From Bacteroidales bacterium (GTDB taxonomy: Bacteria; Bacteroidota; Bacteroidia; Bacteroidales; Muribaculaceae): DNA of 28,689 nucleotides. Location of the stretch: the NCBI GenBank assembly GCA_004552485.1, contig SFOH01000025.1, forward strand, positions 1-28,689, in the 5' to 3' direction. This document shows positions 16,318 through 24,180 of the stretch, piece by piece (the stretch's first letter is position 1; every line of letters starts with the position of its first letter). The translations under genes were made by a program, and so were the position numbers. The notes beneath the pieces were generated by a model, which searched no databases, was not told the DNA's origin, and saw only the letters and a list, made by a program, of their open reading frames with translations.

Positions 16318-17859
16318 TCACTTTGTGCGGATGCGCGCCTTGTCGGTGGTGGGGATGGGTTTCTTGGTGTAGTTCTTGCGCAGGTATTTGAGGAAGTCGG
16401 TGCTGAAGATGTTAGGCGAGACCGCAACCTTTCTGCCGCGCGTGAGGGGCTTCATGTAGTCCCCGCCGTTGGCCAAATAGTCTATGGTGGCCAGGCGATA
16501 CTGTTTTTCGGGATCGACGCGTTTGCCGTTGATGGTCAGCGAGGTAACTTTCTTGGTGATGGGGTCGTAGACGACGTCGACGTCAGAGCTTACGGAAGCG
16601 GCGAGTTTCTTGCCGCCGACCATGATGTCGAAGTTGTCGATGAGGTCCTGGCCGTTGATGTTGATGACTTCGATGCGGTTGTTGAAGGGGAGCATCATGA
16701 TGATTTCGCCCTCGGAGATGTCGCCTTTGGGCAGGTCGGCGCGCACGCCGCCGGTGTTGACCATACCGAGGTCAACGTCGCCGACGAGTTCGTTGCCGCG
16801 AATCTTCATGTAGTCGGCCAGGAAGTTGAGCAGGCGGTTGGAGTTCTGGGGCAGCTCGACGGGACTCGAGGTGACGCGCAGGTGCATCAGCGAGTCGACG
16901 CCGTGGCGGTAGGGTGCTATGATTTCTTCAATCTTGGGGTCGAGTTTCGAGTCGAGCGACTTGGTCACGAGCAGCTTCTTGTAGTCCTTCGAGAGGTCGT
17001 TGAGGTTGACGGTGACTTCCGAAACGGACGGACCGCCCTTGGCGTTCTGGGCGATGAGCACCATCTCGCCCTCGGCGTTGGGAGCCAGCCAGGGCTGACG
17101 CGAGTGGACGGCGTCGGGGTCGACGTTGGTGTGCGAGTGGCCGCCGAGGATGATGTCGATGTTCTTGGAGTTGGCGGCCAGGCGCAGGTCGTTGGTGTCG
17201 GTGGCATTGGGTTCGTAGCCGATGTGGGTGACGGCGATGACCACGTCGCACGAGTCGACGTTTTTCAGCCGCCAGGCGGTGGCGTTGGCGGCGTCGTAGA
17301 GGTCGACGTATTCCACGCCGTCATAGTTGCCGTCGGTGATGATGCCTTCGGGGTTGAGGTTCAGCGCCATGATGCCGAAACGTTTGCCGCCGAACTCGCG
17401 GATGGCGGTGGGGGCGAATCGTTTGGCGAAATAGGGGTCTTTGAACTTGTAGTTCGTGGCCAGCCACTGTGGTTTCTTGCTGAATTCCAGCTGTTTGCGC
17501 AGGCCTTTCATGCCGTTGTCGAACTCGTGGTTGCCGAGGATGCGGTAGTCGTAGCCCAGGGCGTCGTCGAGTTTGTTCTCGACCTCGCCTTCGTAGAGGT
17601 TGAAGAAGAGGGTGCCCTGCACGGCGTCGCCGGCGTCAATCACCAGCACGTTCTCGTGCAAGGCTTTCACGCTGTCGATGAGGGCTTTGCGGCGTGCTAT
17701 GCCGCCCAGGTTCGTCTTGGCGATCGGGTCAAGCTGCGAGTGGGTGTCGTTGGTGTGGAGTAAGACCAGGGTTGTGTCTTCGCGCTCGGGAGCCGCCATG
17801 GCCACGGTGGCCGACAGCAGCAGCGCGGCAGAAGCGCTGAGGATTGATGCTTTGCTCAT
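16318..17859 (-). CDS. UshA-like 5'-nucleotidase, periplasmic
   Basis: Exported metal-dependent nucleotidase/phosphodiesterase that would release nucleosides and phosphate from nucleotides. The 513-residue product has a clear signal peptide (first 22 or so residues, ending AMAA). The N-terminal calcineurin-like phosphoesterase domain contains HTNDTHSQ, DAGDAVQG, GNHEFDNG and GGHSHTN, which are the metal-binding motifs. The C-terminal 5'-nucleotidase domain contains NTGGVRADLPKGDIS and LPFNNRIEVININGQDL. Both domains are in one chain. Some Bacteroidetes are thought to split them. It lies on the same strand as, and upstream of, the GH3 fusion, separated by a hairpin. Exact substrate cannot be told from sequence. 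Confidence 0.92.
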   Translation of the reverse strand: MSKASILSASAALLLSATVAMAAPEREDTTLVLLHTNDTHSQLDPIAKTNLGGIARRKALIDSVKALHENVLVIDAGDAVQGTLFFNLYEGEVENKLDDALGYDYRILGNHEFDNGMKGLRKQLEFSKKPQWLATNYKFKDPYFAKRFAPTAIREFGGKRFGIMALNLNPEGIITDGNYDGVEYVDLYDAANATAWRLKNVDSCDVVIAVTHIGYEPNATDTNDLRLAANSKNIDIILGGHSHTNVDPDAVHSRQPWLAPNAEGEMVLIAQNAKGGPSVSEVTVNLNDLSKDYKKLLVTKSLDSKLDPKIEEIIAPYRHGVDSLMHLRVTSSPVELPQNSNRLLNFLADYMKIRGNELVGDVDLGMVNTGGVRADLPKGDISEGEIIMMLPFNNRIEVININGQDLIDNFDIMVGGKKLAASVSSDVDVVYDPITKKVTSLTINGKRVDPEKQYRLATIDYLANGGDYMKPLTRGRKVAVSPNIFSTDFLKYLRKNYTKKPIPTTDKARIRTK

Positions 17860-18094
17860 GTGTATTTTCTATGGTTTTTATGTTTTATGATTGCGGTGTG
17901 TGAAGGCGGGGCGGCGTGCAAAAGCGTTAAATAAAGTGAAAACAGCAGCTGTTCCCGGGTGCGTTGTCGGCGCCCTTTTCCCGCAGCGGGGAGGCCGCGG
18001 CCGGGGCATTGCTTTGCCTCGCGCGCGGGGGCGTTCTTTTTTCATCCACGAAGTTAGAAATAAAAACGCAAATCTCAAAATTAAAACACAATAA

Positions 18095-18280
18095 AAATTG
18101 CTTATTTTAGTTATATAATTGTAACGGCCCGCAAAAGGGCTCGCAAAAGCGGCGCCCCGGCACCCGCCGCGGCCTCCGAATCAGGCTAGCAAAGCCTCTC
18201 CCGTTGCCTCCTGTAGTTACTTCCCGACTATCCCGGGGAGCAATTTGCAGGGGCCTGTCACCACTTTTAACACCCGAGAG
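18095..18280. other. Unassigned structured GC-rich block in the 559 bp divergent spacer
   Basis: The spacer 17860-18418 separates the minus-strand nucleotidase from the polysaccharide operon. No credible protein gene is seen. The block 18121-18280 holds several small complementary segments: GCCC/GGGC, GCGGCG/CGCCGC, AGGCT/AGCCT around 18183-18197, and CTCCC/GGGAG. It also has a near-repeat CGCAAAAG. It lies upstream of the polysaccharide promoter, so it is not in that leader. I could not match it to a known RNA family on either strand. Confidence 0.35.
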
Positions 18281-18281
18281 A

Positions 18282-18312
18282 TTGGCCGTTTGACAAAAAG
18301 TTAGTACCTTTG
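18282..18312 (+). promoter_or_regulatory. Promoter of the polysaccharide export operon
   Basis: TTG at 18282-18284 and TACCTTTG at 18305-18312 have 20 bp spacing, matching the Bacteroidetes consensus. The leader to the first ATG is about 100 nt. No inverted repeats suggestive of an invertible promoter flank it within the sequence I compared. Confidence 0.75.
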
Positions 18313-18418
18313 TGGTCCCGTATTCTCACGGAACTGTTATACCATACACATTTATCACGCAGTAACAACCCCTGTTGACGCGCCTTTCCCCGCGCTCAGA
18401 CACAGTAAACAACCACCG

Positions 18419-19222
18419 ATGAAAAAGTATTTTGGCAAACTCGGAGCCCTGGCTCTTCTGATTCTTGCTCTCTCTTCCTGTTCAACACCCAAAGACATAA
18501 CATATATGCAGGGACTGGAAAACGGCCAGACTCAGACCGTGCCCATCGAACGCCGCTTCACGGCCCAGCCCGACGACCAGCTCTCCATCGTGGTCACAAG
18601 CCGTGACCCCCGCATGGCCGATATGTTCAACCTGGCCATCTCGCAGAAAGTAATCGGATACAGCGTCGGCACCGGCTCCATCAGCCCCGCAACAGCCCAC
18701 TACACGGTCAACCCCGACGGCACTATCATCTTCCCCGTCCTCGGAGCCATCAACGTCCAGGGCAAGACACGCTCAGAGATTGCAGCCGAAATCCAGAGCA
18801 AAATCCAGGCTAAAGACCTGCTCAAGGACGCCGTCGTCACCGTCGACTTCCTCTCCGCCAAAGTCGCCGTCCTCGGCGATGTAGGCAACCCCGGCGAATA
18901 CCAGGTAGACCGCGACAACATCACCATTCTCCAGGCTCTTGCCAAAGCCGGCGACCTCAACATCACCGGTCTGCGCGAGAACGTCCTCGTACTCCGCCAG
19001 GAGAACGGCAAGGACGTGGCCTACCGCGTGAACCTGCTCAACACCCAGGAGCTCATGACCTCACCGGCCTACTATCTCCAGCAGAACGACGTCATCTACG
19101 TCGAGCCCAACGACACCAAAAAGCGCCAGTCGACCGCCAACGGCAACACCGTCCTGACCCCCACGTTCTGGCTCTCTGTCACCTCGGTGCTCACCACCAT
19201 CGCCGTGCTCATCGTCAAGTAA
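18419..19222 (+). CDS. Wza-type outer-membrane polysaccharide export lipoprotein
   Basis: Outer-membrane polysaccharide export (OPX) protein that forms or contributes to the exit channel for the surface glycan. The 267-residue product has a lipoprotein signal ending LALSSCS. A Poly_export domain follows (about 40-130, TVNPDGTIIFPVLGAINVQG). Then comes an SLBB-type segment (about 145-220, VAVLGDVGNPGEYQV and ILQALAKAGDLNI). A hydrophobic C-terminal segment (TFWLSVTSVLTTIAVLIV) could be the membrane-spanning helix. This size is typical of the shorter Bacteroidetes OPX proteins. It is the first gene of the operon and lies 87 bp before the Wzc-type gene, its usual partner. Confidence 0.93.
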   Translation: MKKYFGKLGALALLILALSSCSTPKDITYMQGLENGQTQTVPIERRFTAQPDDQLSIVVTSRDPRMADMFNLAISQKVIGYSVGTGSISPATAHYTVNPDGTIIFPVLGAINVQGKTRSEIAAEIQSKIQAKDLLKDAVVTVDFLSAKVAVLGDVGNPGEYQVDRDNITILQALAKAGDLNITGLRENVLVLRQENGKDVAYRVNLLNTQELMTSPAYYLQQNDVIYVEPNDTKKRQSTANGNTVLTPTFWLSVTSVLTTIAVLIVK

Positions 19223-19309
19223 CCCTACACCCGTCTTCGGCCCGGGAGCCCGCAGCTTCCGGCGCCCATACCCTTCCACAGAAAACTCCACTTTGCCTAT
19301 CCTTAGACC

Positions 19310-21691
19310 ATGGCAGAAGAAAACACTGAAAAGAAAAAGAAACTCAATCAGGTGAAGATGTCCGACGTCCTCATCCTGACCCTCAAACGCTGGCCGTGGC
19401 TGCTGCTGTCGGTGGTGTTGTGCGTAGGCCTGGCCTATCTCAATATCCTCCGCACCCAGCCCGTCTTCACCCGCACGGCAACTATCCTCGTCAAAGACGA
19501 CCAGAACGGCAGCTCCTATTCGAGCGGTCTCGCCGACTTCGCCGACCTCGGCATCCTCAAGACCAACAACAACGTTGTCGACGAAATCAACAAACTCACC
19601 TCCTTCGACCTCATGAAGTCGGTGGTCGAGTCGCTGAATCTGCAGACGTCCTACGGTCTCGAAGGCCGCTTCCGCGACGAGGTGCTCTACGGCAGCAATC
19701 TCCCTGTCACGGTCTCCTTCCCCTCGCTCACCGATTCCGAAGGCGCCAGCCTCAAGCTCCACATCGCCAAAAACGGAACATACACCATCTCCGACCTCAA
19801 CATCGGCAAGGAGGAGAACATACCCATCCGAACGAAAGGCAAAGTCAAAGTGGGTCAGGCCGTATCCTACCCCGGCGGCGTCATCGAGGTCAAGGCCTCG
19901 CCCTTCTTCAAACGCGGCAAGAAGATGACCATCAACGTTGTGCGCATGCCTCTCAAGGCCGCCGTCAACGCCTACTCCAAACGTGTCGACATTCTGCTCA
20001 AGGATGAGAAAGGCAACACGCTCACTCTCACCGCCACTGACACATCGCCCGCCCGCGCCGAGGACGTCCTCGCCGCCGTAATCCGCCAGTATAACGACAA
20101 CTGGATGAGCAAACGCGCCGAGGCCGCCGCCTCAACCCAGAAGTTCATCGCCGAACGTCTCGCCGTCCTCGAAAGCGAGCTCGGAGTCGTCGACGACAAA
20201 CTCGCCGAATACCGCACCCGCAACCTCCTCCCCGACGAGGAAGCCGCCGCCGAGCTCTTCATGAAGGAGAGCCACGAGACAAACGCGAAAATCACCGAGC
20301 TCAACTCCCAGCTCCAGAACATGCGCTACATGCGCTCGTTCCTCTCCAACTCGCTCAACAAGCAGAGCTCCCTGCCCTCCGCTTCGGCTCTCCCCGGCTC
20401 CACCCTCGACGCGATGGTGCAGCAATACAACCTTGCTCTTCAGGACCGCAATCAGATTGCGTCCAACTCCTCCGACTCCAACCCCCTCGTGATGGACCGC
20501 GACCGCCAGCTGGCTGAGATGCGCACCTCCATCCAGGGTACTATCGACGCCCAGGAGCGCGCCCTCGAGACTCAGATGCGCGTGCTCACCGCCAGCCGCG
20601 AAGCCTCCACAGCCAGGGTGGCCGCCGCGCCCACTCAGGCACGCGACCTCACCACCATGGGCCGCGAGCAGAACGTGAAACAGCGCCTCTATCTATACCT
20701 CCTCCAGAAACGCGAGGAGAACGAGCTGACACAGACTTTCACCGGCACTGTCTCGGAGACTATCACTGAGCCCACCGGCGACGACAAGCCCGTCTCGCCT
20801 TCGCCCAAGAAGCTCCTGGCAATGGCCCTCTTCATGGGTCTCATGCTCCCCCTCGCCGTCAACTACACGCTCGAGCGCCTCAACACCAAAGTGCGCACCC
20901 GCAAAGATCTTGAGGATCTCCGCATCCCCATCCTCGGCGAGATTCCCCGTCAGAAGCTCGGCAAAGCCGTCGACCCGGAGTGCGCCGTCGTCGTCCAGCA
21001 GGGCAAGCGCGACCTCATCAACGAGGCTTTCCGCATGCTGCGCACCAACCTGAACTTCATCTCATCATCCCACAATTCAAGCTCGGAGGTCATCATGATC
21101 ACCTCGTTCAACCCCGGCTCCGGCAAGTCTTTCATCGGCGCCAATCTCGGCATCGCGCTCGCCATCCGCGGCAAGAAGGTGATGCTCATCGACGGTGACC
21201 TGCGCCACATGTCAACGTCCATGTATGTGGGCTCGCCCCGCCGCGGTCTGGTCAACTACCTGGCCGGCGACACCGACGACCTCCACTCGCTCATGGTCTG
21301 CGACTCTATCACCAAGAACCTCTGCGTCCTCCCCGTGGGCACCACGCCTCCCAACCCCGCAGAGCTGCTCGAGTCGCCCCGCTTCGCCGTGATGATTTCG
21401 ACGCTGCGCTGGGAGTTCGACTACATCTTCATCGACTGCCCGCCCGTGGAGATGATGGCCGATGCTCAGATCATCTCCAACAACTGCGACCGCACTATTT
21501 TCGTGGTTCGCGCCGGCCTGCTCGACCGCTACATGCTCCCCGAGCTCGCCCGTCTCTACGAGGAGAAGAAAGTGCCCAACATGTCTCTCGTGATCAACGC
21601 CGTCAAGGTCGACAACTCGCGCCTCGGTGGCAAGTACGGCTACGGTTACGGCTACGGCAATTACAACGCCTACGCCGCCGACACAAAATAA
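19310..21691 (+). CDS. Wzc-type chain-length determinant / BY tyrosine autokinase
   Basis: Inner-membrane co-polymerase that couples polysaccharide polymerisation and export and is controlled by cycles of tyrosine phosphorylation. In the 793-residue product, a Wzz domain and first membrane helix (about 25-45) are followed by a periplasmic coiled-coil part (about 260-450) and a GNVR-like segment, then a second membrane helix (about 500-520). The cytoplasmic BY-kinase has Walker A FNPGSGKSF (600-608), Walker A' MLIDGDLRH (625-633) and Walker B IFIDCPP (706-712). The C-terminus carries a tyrosine cluster (YGYGYGYGNYNAY), the expected autophosphorylation site, with six Tyr in 13 residues. All kinase motifs are intact. 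Confidence 0.94.
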   Translation: MAEENTEKKKKLNQVKMSDVLILTLKRWPWLLLSVVLCVGLAYLNILRTQPVFTRTATILVKDDQNGSSYSSGLADFADLGILKTNNNVVDEINKLTSFDLMKSVVESLNLQTSYGLEGRFRDEVLYGSNLPVTVSFPSLTDSEGASLKLHIAKNGTYTISDLNIGKEENIPIRTKGKVKVGQAVSYPGGVIEVKASPFFKRGKKMTINVVRMPLKAAVNAYSKRVDILLKDEKGNTLTLTATDTSPARAEDVLAAVIRQYNDNWMSKRAEAAASTQKFIAERLAVLESELGVVDDKLAEYRTRNLLPDEEAAAELFMKESHETNAKITELNSQLQNMRYMRSFLSNSLNKQSSLPSASALPGSTLDAMVQQYNLALQDRNQIASNSSDSNPLVMDRDRQLAEMRTSIQGTIDAQERALETQMRVLTASREASTARVAAAPTQARDLTTMGREQNVKQRLYLYLLQKREENELTQTFTGTVSETITEPTGDDKPVSPSPKKLLAMALFMGLMLPLAVNYTLERLNTKVRTRKDLEDLRIPILGEIPRQKLGKAVDPECAVVVQQGKRDLINEAFRMLRTNLNFISSSHNSSSEVIMITSFNPGSGKSFIGANLGIALAIRGKKVMLIDGDLRHMSTSMYVGSPRRGLVNYLAGDTDDLHSLMVCDSITKNLCVLPVGTTPPNPAELLESPRFAVMISTLRWEFDYIFIDCPPVEMMADAQIISNNCDRTIFVVRAGLLDRYMLPELARLYEEKKVPNMSLVINAVKVDNSRLGGKYGYGYGYGNYNAYAADTK

Positions 21692-21713
21692 TCTCTGAAC
21701 GTTCCCCCCATTC

Positions 21714-21794
21714 CCGCCGCCTGCTCACCCCGAGCGGCGGAGCGGTTAAGGGGTTCTCTTCTTTTCTGCAGCACCGCGGGATTGTCCCTGCTGC
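21714..21794 (+). terminator. Two hairpins in the wzc-dehydratase spacer
   Basis: A 7-bp stem CCGCCGC/GCGGCGG (21714-21720 with 21734-21740) is followed within 12 nt by a T-rich stretch (21754-21767). A second hairpin, GCAGCA/TGCTGC (21768-21773 with 21789-21794), contains an inner GGGA/TCCC stem. No promoter match follows, so this is more likely a partial terminator or attenuator lowering expression of the downstream gene. Confidence 0.5.
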
Positions 21795-21846
21795 CCCACC
21801 ACCATTAACCTGCGATCCCCTTTACTAACATCTCCATAACCACCCA

Positions 21847-23802
21847 ATGAGTGAGAATTCTAATACTCCCAACGGCTTTAAGTTTCAACTGAGACGTCTC
21901 ATTTCCAGGTATTTCACACGTCAGACGCTCCCTTATTGGTTAATTCTGCTGCTCGACTGCATAATTATTCTCGTGTCTGAGCTCGCCGTGATTTACGCCC
22001 TGGACGGTTCCGAGCCGTTCCGCCACTTCGGCCGCCTTATTGGAACGCTTGGCCTGTATCTCGTTCCCTATCTCATCTGTTTCAAGATTTTCCACACCTA
22101 CACGGGCATCATCCGCTTCTCCTCGTTCTCCGACCTCCAGCGCATCGGCATGGCAGTCGTGCTCGGCGTGCTCCTGTGCATCAGCATCCAGGCCGTCCTC
22201 AACCCCGCCCCCGATTCGTGGCTCGTCCATGCCCGTCCCGCAATGTTCATCTTCTCCGGCATCCTGGCCGTCGCCATCATGGTCTTTGTGCGCGTCTGCG
22301 TCAAGAACCTTTATGAGATTGCCGCCGGTCAGGAACGCAACGTGCGCGTCTTCATCTACGGCGTGCGCAACGGCGGCGTGGCCCTCGCCAAAAACATCAA
22401 CTCACAGCCCACTTCGCCCTACTCCATCGCCGGTTTCGTCTCCGACTGCGACGACATGGTCGACAAACGCCTGCTCAACGCCCGCGTATATCCCAACGAC
22501 GAGCACCTCGTCGACGTAATGCGCCACAAAAACGTCAACACCCTCCTCGTCTCACCGCTCAAGAGCGACGTCATCCGCACCAACGAGGAAATGCTCAACC
22601 GCCTCATCGAAGGGGGTGTACATATCCTCATGATGCCCTCCGTCACCGAATGGGACGGCAAGTCGGAGATCAACTACACCCACATGCGCGAGGTCAACGT
22701 CGAAGACCTCCTCCCCCGCGCCAAAATCGAGATCGACATGACCGCCGTGGCCAACCTCCTCAGCGGCAAACGCATTCTCATCACCGGCGCCGCCGGCAGC
22801 ATCGGTGCCGAAATGGTGCGCCAGATTGCCCTCTACAATCCAGCCGAGATGATTCTCGTCGACCAGGCCGAGACGCCCCTCCACGAGATTCGACTCATGA
22901 TGGCCCGCGAATACTCCCCCATCAAGGCACACACCATCGTCGGAAACATCTCCGACCCCGTGCGCATGGAGCAGATTTTCAAGACCCATCGCCCCGAGTA
23001 TGTCTTCCACGCCGCCGCCTACAAGCACGTGCCCATGATGGAAGACAACCCCTACGAGAGCATCGTCAACAACGTCGAGGGAACGCGCATCATCGCCGAC
23101 CTCTCCGTCAAATACGGCACCAACAAGTTCGTCATGGTCTCCACCGACAAGGCCGTCAACCCCACCAACGTCATGGGCTGCTCCAAGCGCATCTGCGAAA
23201 TCTACGTCCAGTCGCTCGACAAAGCCATCAAGGAAGGCCACGTCAAGGGTCACACCCGCTTCGTCACCACCCGCTTCGGCAATGTCCTCGGCTCCAACGG
23301 CTCGGTCATCCCCCTCTTCGAGCGCCAGATCAAAGAAGGCGGCCCTGTCACTGTCACCCACCCCGACATCATCCGCTTCTTCATGCTCATCCCCGAGGCC
23401 TGCAAACTCGTCCTCGAAGCCGGAACCATGGGCAACGGCGGCGAAATCTACGTCTTCGACATGGGCAATCCCGTGCGCATCGCCGACCTCGCACGCCGCA
23501 TGATCAAACTCTCCGGCGCCCAGAACGTCGAAATCAAGTTCACCGGCCTCCGCGACGGCGAGAAACTCTACGAAGAAGTCCTCAACGACAAGGAAGTCAC
23601 CATGCCCACCTTCCACGAGAAGATCAAGATTGCCAAGGTGCGCGAGTACGACTATGCGCGCGTCAACGAGCACATCCTCAGCCTCGTCGACCTTGCCGCC
23701 CATGCCGACGACATGGCCATCGTCGCCGCCATGAAAGCCCTCGTCCCGGAATACCGCAGCCAGCACTCCCGCTACGAAGTGCTCGACAAGCCCCAGACCT
23801 GA
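21847..23802 (+). CDS. Membrane-bound NDP-sugar 4,6-dehydratase (PglF/WbpM/CapD type)
   Basis: The 651-residue product has four N-terminal membrane helices (about 25-155), a CoA-binding-like Rossmann region (about 165-290) and a C-terminal extended SDR domain. The SDR domain has the NAD-binding motif GAAGSIGAE (314-322) and the segment STDKAVNPTNVMGCSKR, in which Asp434, Lys435, Met443 and Lys447 replace the usual Tyr-Lys arrangement, as in PglF and WbpM. These relatives convert UDP-GlcNAc into the 4-keto-6-deoxy sugar that leads to diamino or 6-deoxy amino sugars. Substrate assignment here is by homology only. It is the last gene of the first unit, followed by two strong terminators. Confidence 0.92.
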   Translation: MSENSNTPNGFKFQLRRLISRYFTRQTLPYWLILLLDCIIILVSELAVIYALDGSEPFRHFGRLIGTLGLYLVPYLICFKIFHTYTGIIRFSSFSDLQRIGMAVVLGVLLCISIQAVLNPAPDSWLVHARPAMFIFSGILAVAIMVFVRVCVKNLYEIAAGQERNVRVFIYGVRNGGVALAKNINSQPTSPYSIAGFVSDCDDMVDKRLLNARVYPNDEHLVDVMRHKNVNTLLVSPLKSDVIRTNEEMLNRLIEGGVHILMMPSVTEWDGKSEINYTHMREVNVEDLLPRAKIEIDMTAVANLLSGKRILITGAAGSIGAEMVRQIALYNPAEMILVDQAETPLHEIRLMMAREYSPIKAHTIVGNISDPVRMEQIFKTHRPEYVFHAAAYKHVPMMEDNPYESIVNNVEGTRIIADLSVKYGTNKFVMVSTDKAVNPTNVMGCSKRICEIYVQSLDKAIKEGHVKGHTRFVTTRFGNVLGSNGSVIPLFERQIKEGGPVTVTHPDIIRFFMLIPEACKLVLEAGTMGNGGEIYVFDMGNPVRIADLARRMIKLSGAQNVEIKFTGLRDGEKLYEEVLNDKEVTMPTFHEKIKIAKVREYDYARVNEHILSLVDLAAHADDMAIVAAMKALVPEYRSQHSRYEVLDKPQT

Positions 23803-23841
23803 CCCTCCCCATCCCTCTCTCCCCACACCAACCCCATCCGC

Positions 23842-23878
23842 GCGACCTCCTGCCCCCCGCAGGAGGTCGCCGCGTTTT
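23842..23878 (+). terminator. Strong terminator ending the wza-wzc-dehydratase unit
   Basis: A perfect 12-bp stem GCGACCTCCTGC/GCAGGAGGTCGC (23842-23853 with 23859-23870) with a C5 loop is followed by CGCGTTTT. It lies 39 bp after the dehydratase stop. Confidence 0.85.
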
Positions 23879-23909
23879 ATCCATACACCGCACGCCCGAA
23901 AACGGGTTT

Positions 23910-23929
23910 ACGCGCGGGCGCGCGTTTTT
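23910..23929 (+). terminator. Second, tandem terminator
   Basis: The stem ACGCGC/GCGCGT (23910-23915 with 23920-23925) with loop GGGC runs straight into TTTTT. A small CCCG-AAAA-CGGG hairpin sits just upstream. Together with 23842-23878 this isolates the next transcription unit. Confidence 0.7.
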
Positions 23930-23946
23930 AGCGGAGAAAATGATGG

Positions 23947-23973
23947 TTGTTTCGCGGATTTTTACTACCTTTG
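23947..23973 (+). promoter_or_regulatory. Promoter of the UpxY-like regulator unit
   Basis: TACCTTTG at 23966-23973 matches the -7 consensus and is identical to the -7 of the upstream operon promoter. The nearest TTG (23947-23949) is 16 bp away rather than about 20, so the -33 is imperfect. This could indicate dependence on an activator. Confidence 0.6.
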
Positions 23974-23976
23974 TAT

Positions 23977-23988
23977 GACAATATTGTC
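23977..23988. promoter_or_regulatory. 12-bp palindrome at the predicted start point
   Basis: GACAATATTGTC is a perfect palindrome placed 3 bp downstream of the -7 element, over the predicted transcription start. It could be an operator for a dimeric regulator or part of the leader RNA. Confidence 0.4.
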
Positions 23989-24166
23989 TGAGGGACGCCT
24001 CAGTCACCGCCTTTTTGGCCTAACTGCCTGAGCACAGGGCAGTTTGCGTACGCTTTTCTTCATTTTCCACATTGAAGATTTCGCTTTTTGACCCACTCGA
24101 CGTAACCTCTGTCGCGGGCGCGATGCTCCGGGCAGGGGGAAGAATTGTATTGTGCCAAGAGTGGGT
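23988..24166 (+). promoter_or_regulatory. Structured mRNA leader of the UpxY-like gene
   Basis: Four hairpins are visible in order. A: CTGAGG/CCTCAG with a GACG tetraloop (23988-24003). B: AACTGCC/GGCAGTT (24022-24028 with 24038-24044), followed by GCGTACGCTTTTCTT. C: TCTTCA/TGAAGA (24057-24062 with 24073-24078), followed shortly by TTTTT. D: a long-range ACCCACTC/GAGTGGGT pairing (24091-24098 with 24159-24166) ending 15 nt before the ATG. B and C look like weak terminators. UpxY proteins are known to act through the 5' leader of their own operon, so this leader is a plausible target. Confidence 0.55.
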
Positions 24167-24180
24167 ATGTTTAAATTTCT

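Noticed and set aside
16276..17763. 495-residue plus-strand protein
   Set aside because: It is antisense to the intact 5'-nucleotidase and is composition-driven, as expected with GC-rich codon use.
18121..18280. TPP, cobalamin or SRP-type RNA
   Set aside because: A few words resembled TPP and SRP motifs on the minus strand (for example GCCTGATTCGG), but the required core motifs are absent.
22552..23826. 424-residue minus-strand protein
   Set aside because: It overlaps the well-supported sugar dehydratase and has only shadow-type composition.
23880..24180. Invertible promoter of the Mpi type
   Set aside because: No matching inverted repeats flanking the promoter were found. The only perfect palindrome is the 12-mer at 23977-23988.
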